Positions 51,454 to 60,159 of a stretch of DNA of 64,000 nt are shown piece after piece. Under the pieces are notes generated by a model that ran no database searches, was not told the DNA's origin, and saw nothing but the letters and a program-made list of their open reading frames with translations. The stretch is from positions 8,309,501 through 8,373,500 of the forward strand of contig NZ_CP029078.1 in assembly GCF_005222485.1 (NCBI RefSeq), read 5' to 3'. The DNA is from Streptomyces griseoviridis. GTDB lineage: Bacteria; Actinomycetota; Actinomycetes; Streptomycetales; Streptomycetaceae. A program made the translations under genes and the position numbers. The number at the start of each line of letters is the position of its first letter. Within the stretch, counting starts at the first letter, position 1.

Positions 51454-52785
51454 GTGGGTCACCACATCTCGCGCAGAACCCTCTTCCGCACCGCGAGCGG
51501 TCTCGCCGTCGCCGGCGCGCTCGGCAGCGCGCTCACGGCCTGCGGCGGAGGCACCGGCGCCGGCTCCACCAACGACAAGCTCACGATGACCTGGTGGGGC
51601 AGCGACGAACGGCACGCCGCCTACAAGAAGGTGCTCGCCGCCTTCCAGAAGAAGAACTCCTCGATCGAGATCGAGGAGCGCTACTCCGGATACGACGGCT
51701 ACTTCGACAAGTTCAACACCAACGTCGCCGGCGGCAGCGCCCCCGACCTGCTCCAGATGGACACCGCGCTGGTCGCCCAGTACGCCCGCAAGGGCGTCCT
51801 CGCGCCGCTCGACTCCTACGTCGGCAAGAGCCTCGACCTCACCGGGTTCTCCAAGACGCTGCTGGCCGCCGGCACCGTCGACGGCAAGCTGTACGGCGTC
51901 CCGTCCGGCATCGGCGTCAACCAGCTCACCATCAACCGCAGCGGCCTGGAGAAGCTCGGGGTGGCGTACCCCGACCCCGAGTGGACCTGGGCCGACCTGA
52001 AGAAGGTGTCCGTCGAGATCCACAAGAAGAGCGGCGGGAAGCTCTACGGCACCGACGACGTCGGCGGCGGCACCCTCCAGGCCTTCGAGATCTTCGCCAG
52101 GGAGAAGGGCCAGCAACTCTTCAGCACCGACGGCAAGAAGCTCGGCTTCACCTCGGACACCCTCCAGGAGTGGTGGGAGTACTGGGCCGACATGCGCAAG
52201 GCGGGCGCCTGCCCGCCGCCGGCCATCACCTCCGCCGCGCACAACGACCTCACCAAGAACGCGATCGTCATCGGCAAGGCCCTGTTCACCTTCGACACCG
52301 GCGTCTACGGCGCCGGCGGCTCGATCACCGACGCCACCCTCGACTTCCTGCCCACCCCGCGGGGCGACTGGTCGGGCGCCCGCGAGGGCAACTACGTCAA
52401 CGGCGGCGTCCTGCTCAGCGCCACCAAGGCGAGCAAGCGCGTCGCCGACTCGGTGAAGATCGTCTCCTTCCTCGCCCAGGACCCGACGGCGATCAAGGAC
52501 ATGCAGCTGCTGCGCGGCATCCCGCCGACGGAGAAGGCCCGCGACCTCATCAAGGCCGGTCTGAACGACACCGACAAGCGCAACCTGGCGATGGCCGACT
52601 ACATCTCCAACCGCGTCGCCAAGGCCACCGACGTGCTGGAGGCGCCGCAGCCGCCGCCGCAGGGCGCCGACCAGATCTGGGACCTGCTGTTCCAGTCCAA
52701 CCTGTCGATCGCCTTCGGCAAGACGACGGTCAAGTCGCAGCTCGGAAAGTTCTTCGACCAGGCTGCGGGCATCCTGAGCGCCTAG
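51454..52785 (+). CDS. sugar ABC transporter substrate-binding lipoprotein, Tat-type signal
   Basis: The 443-residue protein has SRRTLFRTASG, a twin-arginine motif, followed by a lipobox LTAC (Cys near 30), so it is probably a Tat-exported lipoprotein. The mature part is a SBP_bac_1-type domain (LTMTWWGSDERHAAYKKVLAAFQKKN at the start). It captures an oligosaccharide for the two permeases that follow. The GTG at 51454 follows GGAGGACCCG. It is the first gene of the operon after the ROK regulator. Confidence 0.93.
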   Translation: MGHHISRRTLFRTASGLAVAGALGSALTACGGGTGAGSTNDKLTMTWWGSDERHAAYKKVLAAFQKKNSSIEIEERYSGYDGYFDKFNTNVAGGSAPDLLQMDTALVAQYARKGVLAPLDSYVGKSLDLTGFSKTLLAAGTVDGKLYGVPSGIGVNQLTINRSGLEKLGVAYPDPEWTWADLKKVSVEIHKKSGGKLYGTDDVGGGTLQAFEIFAREKGQQLFSTDGKKLGFTSDTLQEWWEYWADMRKAGACPPPAITSAAHNDLTKNAIVIGKALFTFDTGVYGAGGSITDATLDFLPTPRGDWSGAREGNYVNGGVLLSATKASKRVADSVKIVSFLAQDPTAIKDMQLLRGIPPTEKARDLIKAGLNDTDKRNLAMADYISNRVAKATDVLEAPQPPPQGADQIWDLLFQSNLSIAFGKTTVKSQLGKFFDQAAGILSA

Positions 52786-52826
52786 CCGGCGCCGCACCAC
52801 CGAACCACCGGGAGAGGGCCAGGGAG

Positions 52827-53810
52827 ATGAGTATGACCACCGCGCAGACCGACGAGGTCGTGAAGGAGCCGCCGGCCGCGGCGACCCCGTCCGACGAGCG
52901 GGAACGCGAACGCATGCGGCGCCGGCTCGCCAGAAAGCGAGGTGGCGGCTGGTGGCCGTACGTCTTCCTGGCCCCCTGGTTCGTCGGCCTGTTCGGGCTC
53001 ACGATCTATCCGATGCTCGACTCGCTGTACCTGTCGTTCACCAAGTTCGACCTGCTGACCTCCCCTGAGTGGATCGGCGGCGACAACTACGACCGGATGT
53101 TCACCGACGACCCCGTCTTCTGGGACTCGGTGCACGCCACCCTGCTGTACGTCGTCGTCTCCGTCCCGCTGAAGCTCGCCCTCGCGCTCGGCGTGGCGAT
53201 CCTGCTCAACCGGCCGCTGCGGGGCATCGGCCTGTACCGGGCCGCCTTCTACCTGCCGTCCCTGCTCGGCGGCGCGGTCGCCGTCGCCATCGTGTGGCGC
53301 CAGGTCTTCGGCGGCGACGGACTCTTCAACGACGTCCTCGGCTGGTTCGGCATCACCGGCCAGGACTGGATATCGAGCCCCGACACCGCCCTCTACACCC
53401 TGGTCCTGCTGGCCGTCTGGCAGTTCGGCACCCCGATGGTCATCTTCCTCGCCGGACTCAAGCAACTGCCCAAGGACGTCTACGAGGCGGCGGCCATCGA
53501 CGGGGCGAGCCCCGTCACCCGCTTCTTCAAGATCACCCTGCCGCTGCTCACCCCGATCGTCTTCTTCAACGTCGTCCTCCAGATCATCGACGCCTTCAAG
53601 ACGTTCACCCCCGCCTTCGTCGTCAGCAACGGCACCGGCGGACCGCTCAACTCGACGATGCTGTACTCCCTCTACCTGTACAAGAAGGGCTTCACCGACC
53701 TTCAGATGGGGTACGCCTCCGCGCTGGCCTGGGTCCTCTTCCTGGTCATCGCCGGCTTCACGGCGGTCAACTTCGTCGCCAGCCGCTACTGGGTCCACTA
53801 CGACGACTGA
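52827..53810 (+). CDS. sugar ABC transporter permease (MalF type)
   Basis: The 327-residue protein has a charged cytoplasmic N-terminus (about 1-40, rich in Arg and Glu), six membrane helices and an EAA loop YEAAAIDGASPVTRFFKITLPLLTP near 225-249. An ATG at 52833 also fits with a well-spaced GGGAG, so the first two codons are uncertain. It lies 41 bases after the binding protein. Confidence 0.94.
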   Translation: MSMTTAQTDEVVKEPPAAATPSDERERERMRRRLARKRGGGWWPYVFLAPWFVGLFGLTIYPMLDSLYLSFTKFDLLTSPEWIGGDNYDRMFTDDPVFWDSVHATLLYVVVSVPLKLALALGVAILLNRPLRGIGLYRAAFYLPSLLGGAVAVAIVWRQVFGGDGLFNDVLGWFGITGQDWISSPDTALYTLVLLAVWQFGTPMVIFLAGLKQLPKDVYEAAAIDGASPVTRFFKITLPLLTPIVFFNVVLQIIDAFKTFTPAFVVSNGTGGPLNSTMLYSLYLYKKGFTDLQMGYASALAWVLFLVIAGFTAVNFVASRYWVHYDD

Positions 53811-53859
53811 CCGAACGACCGCCGAAACGCCCGAGCGTCTGTGAGGAGTTGGACACCCC

Positions 53860-54738
53860 ATGTCCGCCACCACCCCGAACGCGTCGCCGCTGACCAAGCT
53901 GCGCGCGCTGACCGGACCCCGCCGCATCCTGATCCACACGCTGCTCATCGGCGTCGCGATCGTCATGCTCTACCCGCTGCTGTGGATGCTCAGCAGCTCC
54001 CTCAAGCCCGACACCGAGATCTTCACCCACCCCGGGCTGATCCCCAACGCCCTCAACCCCGCCAACTACTCCGAGGGCTGGAGCGGTTCGGGCAACTCCT
54101 TCTCCCTCTACATCACCAACTCGCTGATCGTGTCGATCGGCGCGGTCGTCGGCAACGTCATCTCCTGCTCGCTCGCCGCCTACGCCTTCGCCCGCTTCGA
54201 GTTCCGCGGCAAGAAGATCTGGTTCGGCGTCATGCTCGGCACCCTGATGCTGCCCATGCAGGCCACCCTGATCCCGCAGTACACGATCTTCTACAACCTG
54301 ACGTGGATCAACACGTTCATGCCGCTGATCGTGCCCAAGTTCCTCGCCACGGACGCCTTCTTCATCTTCCTGATGGTCCAGTTCATCCGCTCCATCCCGC
54401 GCGAACTCGACCAGGCGGCCATGATGGACGGCGCCAACCCCCTGCAGATCTACTGGAAGATCATCCTGCCGCTGATGCGTCCGGCCCTGATCACCACCAC
54501 CATCTTCACCTTCATCTGGACCTACGACGACTTCCTGAGCCAGCTCGTCTACCTCCAGCAGAACGCCCGCTTCACCGTGCCCCTCGGCCTGACCCTGTTC
54601 CTCGACAAGACCAGCGGCTCCTCCTACGGCGCGATGTTCGCCATGTCGACCCTCGCGCTGCTGCCCACCCTCATCTGCTTCCTCATCTTCCAGAAGCGCC
54701 TGGTCGAAGGACTCGCCACCTCCGGAATGAAGGGCTGA
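53860..54738 (+). CDS. sugar ABC transporter permease (MalG type)
   Basis: The 292-residue protein has six membrane helices, a SSSLKPDTEIF-type loop after the first helix and an EAA loop RELDQAAMMDGANPLQIYWKIILPLM near 185-209. GAGGAG lies upstream of the ATG. The next gene begins 6 bases after its stop, so all three are in one operon. An ATPase is not encoded nearby; a shared MsiK-type ATPase is assumed. Confidence 0.94.
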   Translation: MSATTPNASPLTKLRALTGPRRILIHTLLIGVAIVMLYPLLWMLSSSLKPDTEIFTHPGLIPNALNPANYSEGWSGSGNSFSLYITNSLIVSIGAVVGNVISCSLAAYAFARFEFRGKKIWFGVMLGTLMLPMQATLIPQYTIFYNLTWINTFMPLIVPKFLATDAFFIFLMVQFIRSIPRELDQAAMMDGANPLQIYWKIILPLMRPALITTTIFTFIWTYDDFLSQLVYLQQNARFTVPLGLTLFLDKTSGSSYGAMFAMSTLALLPTLICFLIFQKRLVEGLATSGMKG

Positions 54739-54744
54739 GCACCC

Positions 54745-56574
54745 GTGTACCTCCCGCACCAGCGCGGCCCGTTGCACGACCTCCCCGACACCCCCGAGGC
54801 GTACGACGCCGTCCTCGCCGACGTCACCGAACAGGCCCTGGCCAGGATCACCCCGGCCGGCAGCCTCGAACACCCCGACGCCCTCGACGACGTCGGCGAC
54901 ACCTCCCTCGGCGTCACCTCGCTGCTCGCCCTCGCCTGGCAGCGCTCCGCCGACCCCCGGCTGCCCGACGCGGTCCGCCGCAGCCTCGCCTTCCACCTGC
55001 GCGAGCGGGTCTACCGGGACGACAACCCCGGCTACCCGAACCTGCGGGTCCGCGACTCGGGCGCCCCGTACGCCCGCTACGTGCCGGCGGCGGGCGAACA
55101 CCCCATCGGCGACTGGCCGTCCACCGTGTGGGCCCTGCTCCAGCTCGTCAACCTCCTGGACACCGCCGAAGGGCTCGTCGACGACGAACAGCGCGCCGAA
55201 CTCGTCGCGTTGGGCCGCGGCTACTGGAACTGGCTCACCGAGACGACCTTCTTCAACCCGCAGGAGGCGGGCAACCAGGCCATCGGCTGCGTGGTCGGCG
55301 GCCTCATGCTGGCCGGCCATCTCCCGCCCGCCGAGGGCGAGTCGGTGCGCACCCGCGCCATGGACCTCTACACCCGGAAGATCCGCGCCCACCGGATCGG
55401 CGACCGGGGCGCCCTGCTGCCGCCCGAGCACGGCGGCGCCTACGACAACAACTACGGCCCGATCTCCCTCTCCTTCCTCGCCCAGGCCCACCGGGTCAGC
55501 GGCGCCGACGTCTTCGCGGAGGACGGCGACGCCCTCGCCCGCTACCTCGACGCCCGCCTCACCGTCGGCGGCTTCGACAACGGCGGCCCCCGCTACAGCG
55601 AGCAGCACTCCGGCTTCGAATCGGTCCTGGGCCTGCGCTACTTCGGCGCCCGCGTCGGCGCCGACCTCGGCCGCTACCGGGGCGACACCCGCTGGGGCCG
55701 GCACGCCGTCAAACCGGACGGCGGGGTCGACGGCCACTTCGCCTGGATGCTCGTCTGGCAGATCCAGGACCCCACCCGCTGGCACCGCACCCCGGCCACC
55801 GCGCCCACCCGCCACCAACTGCGGTCCGGCACGGTCTCGGTGGCCTTCGACGACCGGATGACCCCGGCCCTCGTCGAGGCGGCGGGCACCTACTACCTGC
55901 CCGCCGCGACCAACCGCCAGCACGGCTTCGGACCCGTCCTCGACGGCTTCCTCCTCAGCCGCCCGATGGGCGAGGTCAGGGTCCGCGACCTGCGCGCCGA
56001 CGGCCTCACCGGCAAACTGGTCACCAAGCCTGTCGTCGGTCGCGACCAGGTGCTGCGCCACGTACGGTCGTTGTACGTCACCGACGGCACCCTGCTGTGG
56101 ACGACGGTCGCCGTGCAGCGGCTGCCGGGCTCCCCGTACCTGCTGGCCGGGATGGCCTACGCGGCCGACGACGGTGACCGGGTCCGCCGGGTCGCCGAGG
56201 GCGCCGTCGCCGCCGCGGGCGCGCTGCGCGTGACCCACCCGGGCACCGAGGGCGCCGACCACTTCGACGCCCGCGGCGAACAGACCCAGGAACAGGCCGC
56301 GTTCGCGCTCGCCGCCGACCCGCGCGGCTACGGCAACCCGGACGAGGGCTGGCGCCACCTGGTCTCCTCGACGGCCATCGAGGCCGAGCCCGTCCCCGGC
56401 GGCCCCGACGACCTGCACGTGTTCGCGGTCCGCTACGGATCGGCCGACCCGCTGACGGTCGCCGTCACCTCGGACGCCGACGGGATCACCGTCCGCACCG
56501 ACGCCTTCACCGCCGTCATCGGACCGGTGGCGGGCGACGACCGCGGGGAGCCCGAACTGACCCTGCGCCGCTGA
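54745..56574 (+). CDS. unassigned 609-residue cytoplasmic protein of the sugar ABC operon
   Basis: I do not recognise a family. The first 400 residues look like an alpha/alpha toroid, with repeated helical segments and aromatic, acidic clusters such as GDWPSTVWALLQLVNLLD (about 125-142), FFNPQEAGNQAIGC and HGGAYDNNYGPISLSFLAQAHRVSG (about 231-255). The last 200 residues look beta-rich. That shape is shared by heparinase-type lyases and some glycosidases. There is no signal peptide, so it works in the cytoplasm on the imported sugar. The GTG start lies 6 bases after the permease stop, with AAGGG upstream. A role as a lyase, glycosidase or phosphorylase is inferred. Confidence 0.8.
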   Translation: MYLPHQRGPLHDLPDTPEAYDAVLADVTEQALARITPAGSLEHPDALDDVGDTSLGVTSLLALAWQRSADPRLPDAVRRSLAFHLRERVYRDDNPGYPNLRVRDSGAPYARYVPAAGEHPIGDWPSTVWALLQLVNLLDTAEGLVDDEQRAELVALGRGYWNWLTETTFFNPQEAGNQAIGCVVGGLMLAGHLPPAEGESVRTRAMDLYTRKIRAHRIGDRGALLPPEHGGAYDNNYGPISLSFLAQAHRVSGADVFAEDGDALARYLDARLTVGGFDNGGPRYSEQHSGFESVLGLRYFGARVGADLGRYRGDTRWGRHAVKPDGGVDGHFAWMLVWQIQDPTRWHRTPATAPTRHQLRSGTVSVAFDDRMTPALVEAAGTYYLPAATNRQHGFGPVLDGFLLSRPMGEVRVRDLRADGLTGKLVTKPVVGRDQVLRHVRSLYVTDGTLLWTTVAVQRLPGSPYLLAGMAYAADDGDRVRRVAEGAVAAAGALRVTHPGTEGADHFDARGEQTQEQAAFALAADPRGYGNPDEGWRHLVSSTAIEAEPVPGGPDDLHVFAVRYGSADPLTVAVTSDADGITVRTDAFTAVIGPVAGDDRGEPELTLRR

Positions 56575-56587
56575 GCGGCAGGACCGC

Positions 56588-57253
56588 TCAGGGCCCGGAG
56601 ACCACCAGGTCGGCCTGGTGCCTGGTGGCAGCCACCAGGTCGGCGTTGCGCTGGTCGGTGCCGAGCGCCCAGGCGAGCGCCGCCCAGTGGTCCTTGCCGA
56701 ACTCCTCGTGCCTGGCCACCAGACGGCGGATCCGCTCCGGCTCGTCGAGGGCGCAGAACCACACCTCGTCGAGCTGGTCGCGGACGCGCCGCCAGCCGCC
56801 CGTGTCCAGCAGCAGGTAGTTCCCCTCCGTGACGATCAGCCGGGCGCTCGGGGGCACCGGCACCGCGCCCGCGAGCGGCTGTTCGAGCACCCGCTCGAAG
56901 CCGGGCGCGTACACGATCCCGTCATCGGCATCGCTGTCGGTGCCGTCGCCCGCCGGTTCCTCCCGCAGCCTGCGCAGCAGTGCCGCGTACCCCGCCGCGT
57001 CGAACGTGTCGGGTGCGCCCTTGCGGTCCCGGCGGCCCAGCCGGTCGAGCTCGACGTCGGCCAGATGGAAACCGTCCATCGGCACCCACGCCACCCACGG
57101 CTCCCGGTCCGCGTTCAGCTCCCGCACCAGCCGCTCGGCGAGCGTCGACTTGCCCGCGCCGGGGCTGCCGGTGATCCCCAGGACGGCACGCGGTCCGTCC
57201 GGGCGGGTGAGCGAGCGGGCGCGGACGAGGAGTTCGGCGAAAGTCGGCGGCAC
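56588..57253 (-). CDS. P-loop nucleoside/nucleotide kinase-family protein
   Basis: The 221-residue protein has Walker A GITGSPGAGKST at 26-37, the acidic WVPMDGFHLADVELDRLGRRDRKGAPDTFD region near 62-90 and VTEGNYLLL near 145, which resemble the uridine-kinase/phosphoribulokinase fold and FrcK-like sugar-operon proteins. It probably phosphorylates a nucleoside or sugar. I chose the GTG at 57253; it lacks a clear RBS, and a GTG at 57295 is the alternative. It converges on the 609-residue gene with 13 bases between. Confidence 0.85.
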   Translation of the reverse strand: MPPTFAELLVRARSLTRPDGPRAVLGITGSPGAGKSTLAERLVRELNADREPWVAWVPMDGFHLADVELDRLGRRDRKGAPDTFDAAGYAALLRRLREEPAGDGTDSDADDGIVYAPGFERVLEQPLAGAVPVPPSARLIVTEGNYLLLDTGGWRRVRDQLDEVWFCALDEPERIRRLVARHEEFGKDHWAALAWALGTDQRNADLVAATRHQADLVVSGP

Positions 57254-57421
57254 CCGGCAGAGTCTGCCAGCCCTCACCCGTTCGGCCGCCCCCACCAGAA
57301 CCCTATGTCCCGTATCGGGGTAGTTTGTGTCTGACTTTATCCAGGTTCTTACGGCGAGTTCCGCAACGAATTCCCGGATTCCCCCCTTTACCTCTACGGG
57401 CGGTCAGGGGGTGAGGGACGG

Positions 57422-58921
57422 ATGATGACCGACAGCGCAGACGTCAGGCTCGCCGCGGTGCGGCGCTCCGCACCCGACGCCGGAGCCGGCCAGGCCGGCC
57501 ACGGACGCGGCGATCTCCTCCTCGCCACCGTGGCCGCACTCTTCACCCTCGCCCAACTCCTGCTGGTACGGCCCGGCATGGGGCTCGGCTGGGACGAGAC
57601 CGTGTACGTCAGCCAGGTCGGCGACCACGCGCCGGCCGCGTTCTTCAGCGCGCCACGGGCCCGGGGCATCTCCCTGCTGGTCGCGCCGGTCGCCTCCTGG
57701 TCCTCGTCCACCGCCCTGCTCAGGATCTATCTCGCGGTCCTCTCGGGGCTGGCCCTCTACCTCTCCCTGCGCACCTGGCGCTCCCTCTTCCCGAAGCGGG
57801 TCGTCGCGCTCGGCGGCGCCCTCTTCGCCACCCTGTGGGTCACCCTCTTCTACGCCCCGCAGGCCATGCCGAACTACTGGGTCGCCGTCGGCGCCCTCGC
57901 CGCCGTCGCCTGCTTCCTGCGGGCCCGCGCCGACCGCGCCGACCGGAGGGCGCTGTGGGGACTGGCCGCCGGCGTCTCCCTGATGGCCTGGATGCGCCCC
58001 ACCGACGCCGTCTGGACGGTCCTGCCGCTGATCGGCGCCGCCCTCCTGCGGCGCTGGTGGCGCCCGCTCGCCGCGCTCGCCGTCGGCCTGGTGAGCGGGT
58101 CGGCCGAGTGGATCGTCGAGGCGTACGTCCGCTACGGCGGCCTCGTCCGCCGCCTCGCCGACGGCTCCAGCATCCAGGGCGGCCTCGGCTGGCACACCGC
58201 CGTCGTCGACCAGCTCCGCAGCCTCGGCGGCCGGGCCCTGTGCCGCCCCTGCACCGGCAGCCTGCCCGCCGTGGCCGTCACCCTCTGGTGGTACGCCCTG
58301 CCGCTGCTCGCCGCCCTCGCTCTCGCCGCCGCCGTCCGGGCCCGCCGCACCGTCCCCACCCTCACCCCGCTCGCCTGCGCGGCCACCGCCGCCTTCCCCT
58401 ACCTCTTCCTCATCGGCTACGCCGCCCCCCGCTTCCTGCTGCCCGCCTACGCGCTGCTGGCCGTCCCGATCGCCGACCTGCTCCTGACCGCGGTGGGCCG
58501 GGCCACCGGAGGGTGGCGGCCGCTCGCGGCGACGCTCGTCGCCCTCGCGCTGGCCGGACACCTCGCCGTCCAGTACGAGGTGCTGCGGCACACCGTCCGG
58601 CGCACCACCGCCGCCCACCGCGACTGGTCCGCCGTCGCCGCCGAACTGCACCGGCTCGGGGTGCGCCCGCCCTGCCTGCTCGCCGGACCCGAGGCCATCC
58701 CCATCGCCTACTACGCCCGCTGCTCGTCGGCGGCGACCCGGGGCCACAACGCCAACATCACCCGCGCCGCCATCGAGGACGCCGTCCACCGGGTGCCCGT
58801 CGCCGCCCTCACCGCGCCGGACGCACCCCGCCCCGACTACGCCCGCGGCTGGAGCGCCCACCGCGTCGCCGGCGTACGCCTGTACGTCGCTCCGTCCCCG
58901 GGCCGGGGCGGGACGGGGTGA
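57422..58921 (+). CDS. polytopic glycosyltransferase-like membrane protein
   Basis: The 499-residue protein has about 11 membrane helices. After the first there is a loop with LGWDETVYVSQV (about 53-64), the Asp-Glu pair position of GT39/GT83-type enzymes. The exported loops are short and the C-terminal 90 residues are soluble, with a PPCLLAGPEAIPIAYYARCSS segment. It is probably a lipid-linked sugar transferase. The ATG follows GGGGGTGAGGG. Its stop overlaps the start of the next gene (GTGA), a flippase-like protein, so they form a coupled pair. Confidence 0.78.
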   Translation: MMTDSADVRLAAVRRSAPDAGAGQAGHGRGDLLLATVAALFTLAQLLLVRPGMGLGWDETVYVSQVGDHAPAAFFSAPRARGISLLVAPVASWSSSTALLRIYLAVLSGLALYLSLRTWRSLFPKRVVALGGALFATLWVTLFYAPQAMPNYWVAVGALAAVACFLRARADRADRRALWGLAAGVSLMAWMRPTDAVWTVLPLIGAALLRRWWRPLAALAVGLVSGSAEWIVEAYVRYGGLVRRLADGSSIQGGLGWHTAVVDQLRSLGGRALCRPCTGSLPAVAVTLWWYALPLLAALALAAAVRARRTVPTLTPLACAATAAFPYLFLIGYAAPRFLLPAYALLAVPIADLLLTAVGRATGGWRPLAATLVALALAGHLAVQYEVLRHTVRRTTAAHRDWSAVAAELHRLGVRPPCLLAGPEAIPIAYYARCSSAATRGHNANITRAAIEDAVHRVPVAALTAPDAPRPDYARGWSAHRVAGVRLYVAPSPGRGGTG

Positions 58922-59868
58922 GCGCCCCGCAGACCGCCGCCGCCCCGGCCGCCGGCCGCCGACGCGTCTACTGGCAGACCGGGCTCGCCGTCACGCTGCT
59001 GGTGGGCGCCGTCTGCCTGGCCCGCAGGCACTGGCCCGCCGTCGCGGACGGCGCGAGCCGGCTCGCGGGCGCCGACCACGGCTGGCTGCTGGTCGCCGCC
59101 GTCGCCGCGCTCGGCACCTGGGCCGCGGCGGCGCTCGCCCAACAGGGCGCGGTGCCCGAGCCCCTGCCGGTACGCCGGCTGCTCGCCGCCCAGTTCGCCG
59201 CGTCGAGCGCCAACCACCTGCTGCCGGTCGGACTCGGCGCCGGCGCGGTGAACCTCCGCTTCCTGATGCGCTGCGGACTGACCACCGGCCGCTCCGCGAC
59301 CGCGCTCGCCGTCAAGACGACCGCGAGCGCGGTGGTGCGCTGCGCCCTGATCGCCGTCCTCGCCCTGGCCCGCCCCGGCGTCCTGCGGATGCCGCACGTG
59401 CCCGGCGCCGTCCTCGCCGCGCTGCTCGGCTGCGCCGCGCTGCTCGCCGTCGTGCCGCGCACCCGGCTGTGGCCCCGCTGCCTGCGCGCCCTGACGGCGG
59501 TGTCGGCCGACGTCAGGGCCGTGCACGCGCGTCCGCGCCGGGCGACCGCGCTGTGGGGCGGCTCGCTCGCCTTCGTGCTGCTGCACTCCCTGGTGCTGAT
59601 CTGTGTGACCCAGGCGGTGGAGCTGCCGCTCGGCCCGGTGCGGGTGACGCTGCTGTACCTCGCCGCGAGCAGCGCCGCCGCGCTGCTGCCCACGCCGGGC
59701 GGCTTCGGCTCGCTGGACGCCGCGCTCGCCTTCGCCCTCACCCTCGGCGGCGCGTCGGCGGCGGGCGCGGCCTCCGTGGTTCTGGGGTACCGGCTGCTGA
59801 CGGTGTGGCTTCCGTTGCTGCCGGGCCTGGCGGTGCTGGGGGTGTTGGTGCGGCGCCGGGCGCTGTAG
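58918..59868 (+). CDS. lysylphosphatidylglycerol synthase TM-like (UPF0104) membrane protein
   Basis: The 316-residue protein has seven to eight membrane helices and the motif LLPTPGGFGSLDAALAFAL near 255-275, characteristic of the LPG_synthase_TM family. Members are flippase-like or proposed lipid/polyprenyl carriers. The GTG at 58918 overlaps the glycosyltransferase stop. I infer transport of the lipid-linked donor or product for the coupled glycosyltransferase. Confidence 0.82.
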   Translation: MSAPQTAAAPAAGRRRVYWQTGLAVTLLVGAVCLARRHWPAVADGASRLAGADHGWLLVAAVAALGTWAAAALAQQGAVPEPLPVRRLLAAQFAASSANHLLPVGLGAGAVNLRFLMRCGLTTGRSATALAVKTTASAVVRCALIAVLALARPGVLRMPHVPGAVLAALLGCAALLAVVPRTRLWPRCLRALTAVSADVRAVHARPRRATALWGGSLAFVLLHSLVLICVTQAVELPLGPVRVTLLYLAASSAAALLPTPGGFGSLDAALAFALTLGGASAAGAASVVLGYRLLTVWLPLLPGLAVLGVLVRRRAL

Positions 59869-59886
59869 TCGGGACGGCGCCGCGCG

Positions 59887-60003
59887 TGGCGGTGGCGGTG
59901 GCGGTGGCGGGGGAGCGGTCCGGCGCGTGCGGGGTCCTACGTGTGACGGGTCCTGCGATGACGGGTCCTGCGTGTGACGGGTCCTGCGTGTGACGGGTTC
60001 GGC
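59887..60003. repeat. TGGCGG hexamers and 16-bp tandem repeats
   Basis: TGGCGG-type hexamers run at 59887-59911, and a GTGTGACGGGTCCTGC unit is repeated four times at 59941-60003 (lengths 16, 15, 16 and 16, the last degenerate). They occupy the 290-base gap before the nickel transporter. The single-base slip excludes coding. Confidence 0.65.
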
Positions 60004-60069
60004 GCGTGACTTTCCCTGCCCATGGGAGAGGGCTGCCGTTTCCATGGGGAAGGTCTGCCGTCCCCTTTA

Positions 60070-60086
60070 CTGCACATCATGTGCAG
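60070..60086. promoter_or_regulatory. perfect 17-base palindrome upstream of the nickel/cobalt transporter
   Basis: CTGCACAT-C-ATGTGCAG is a perfect dyad 74 bases before the transporter ATG, where a metalloregulator would bind. Two related CCATGGG-containing stretches ending in CTGCCGT lie just upstream (60020-60060). No regulator gene is next to it. Confidence 0.6.
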
Positions 60087-60159
60087 GTGCGGGAGGATGG
60101 CATCAGGTCGCCGACGGCCGCCGCCCCACCCGCACCACCACCGAAGGAACCGCCTCCCC

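Noticed and set aside
53767..56418. 883-codon open frame on the minus strand
   Set aside because: It is antisense to the permease and the 609-residue gene; Val/Gly/Asp-rich shadow composition without domain motifs.
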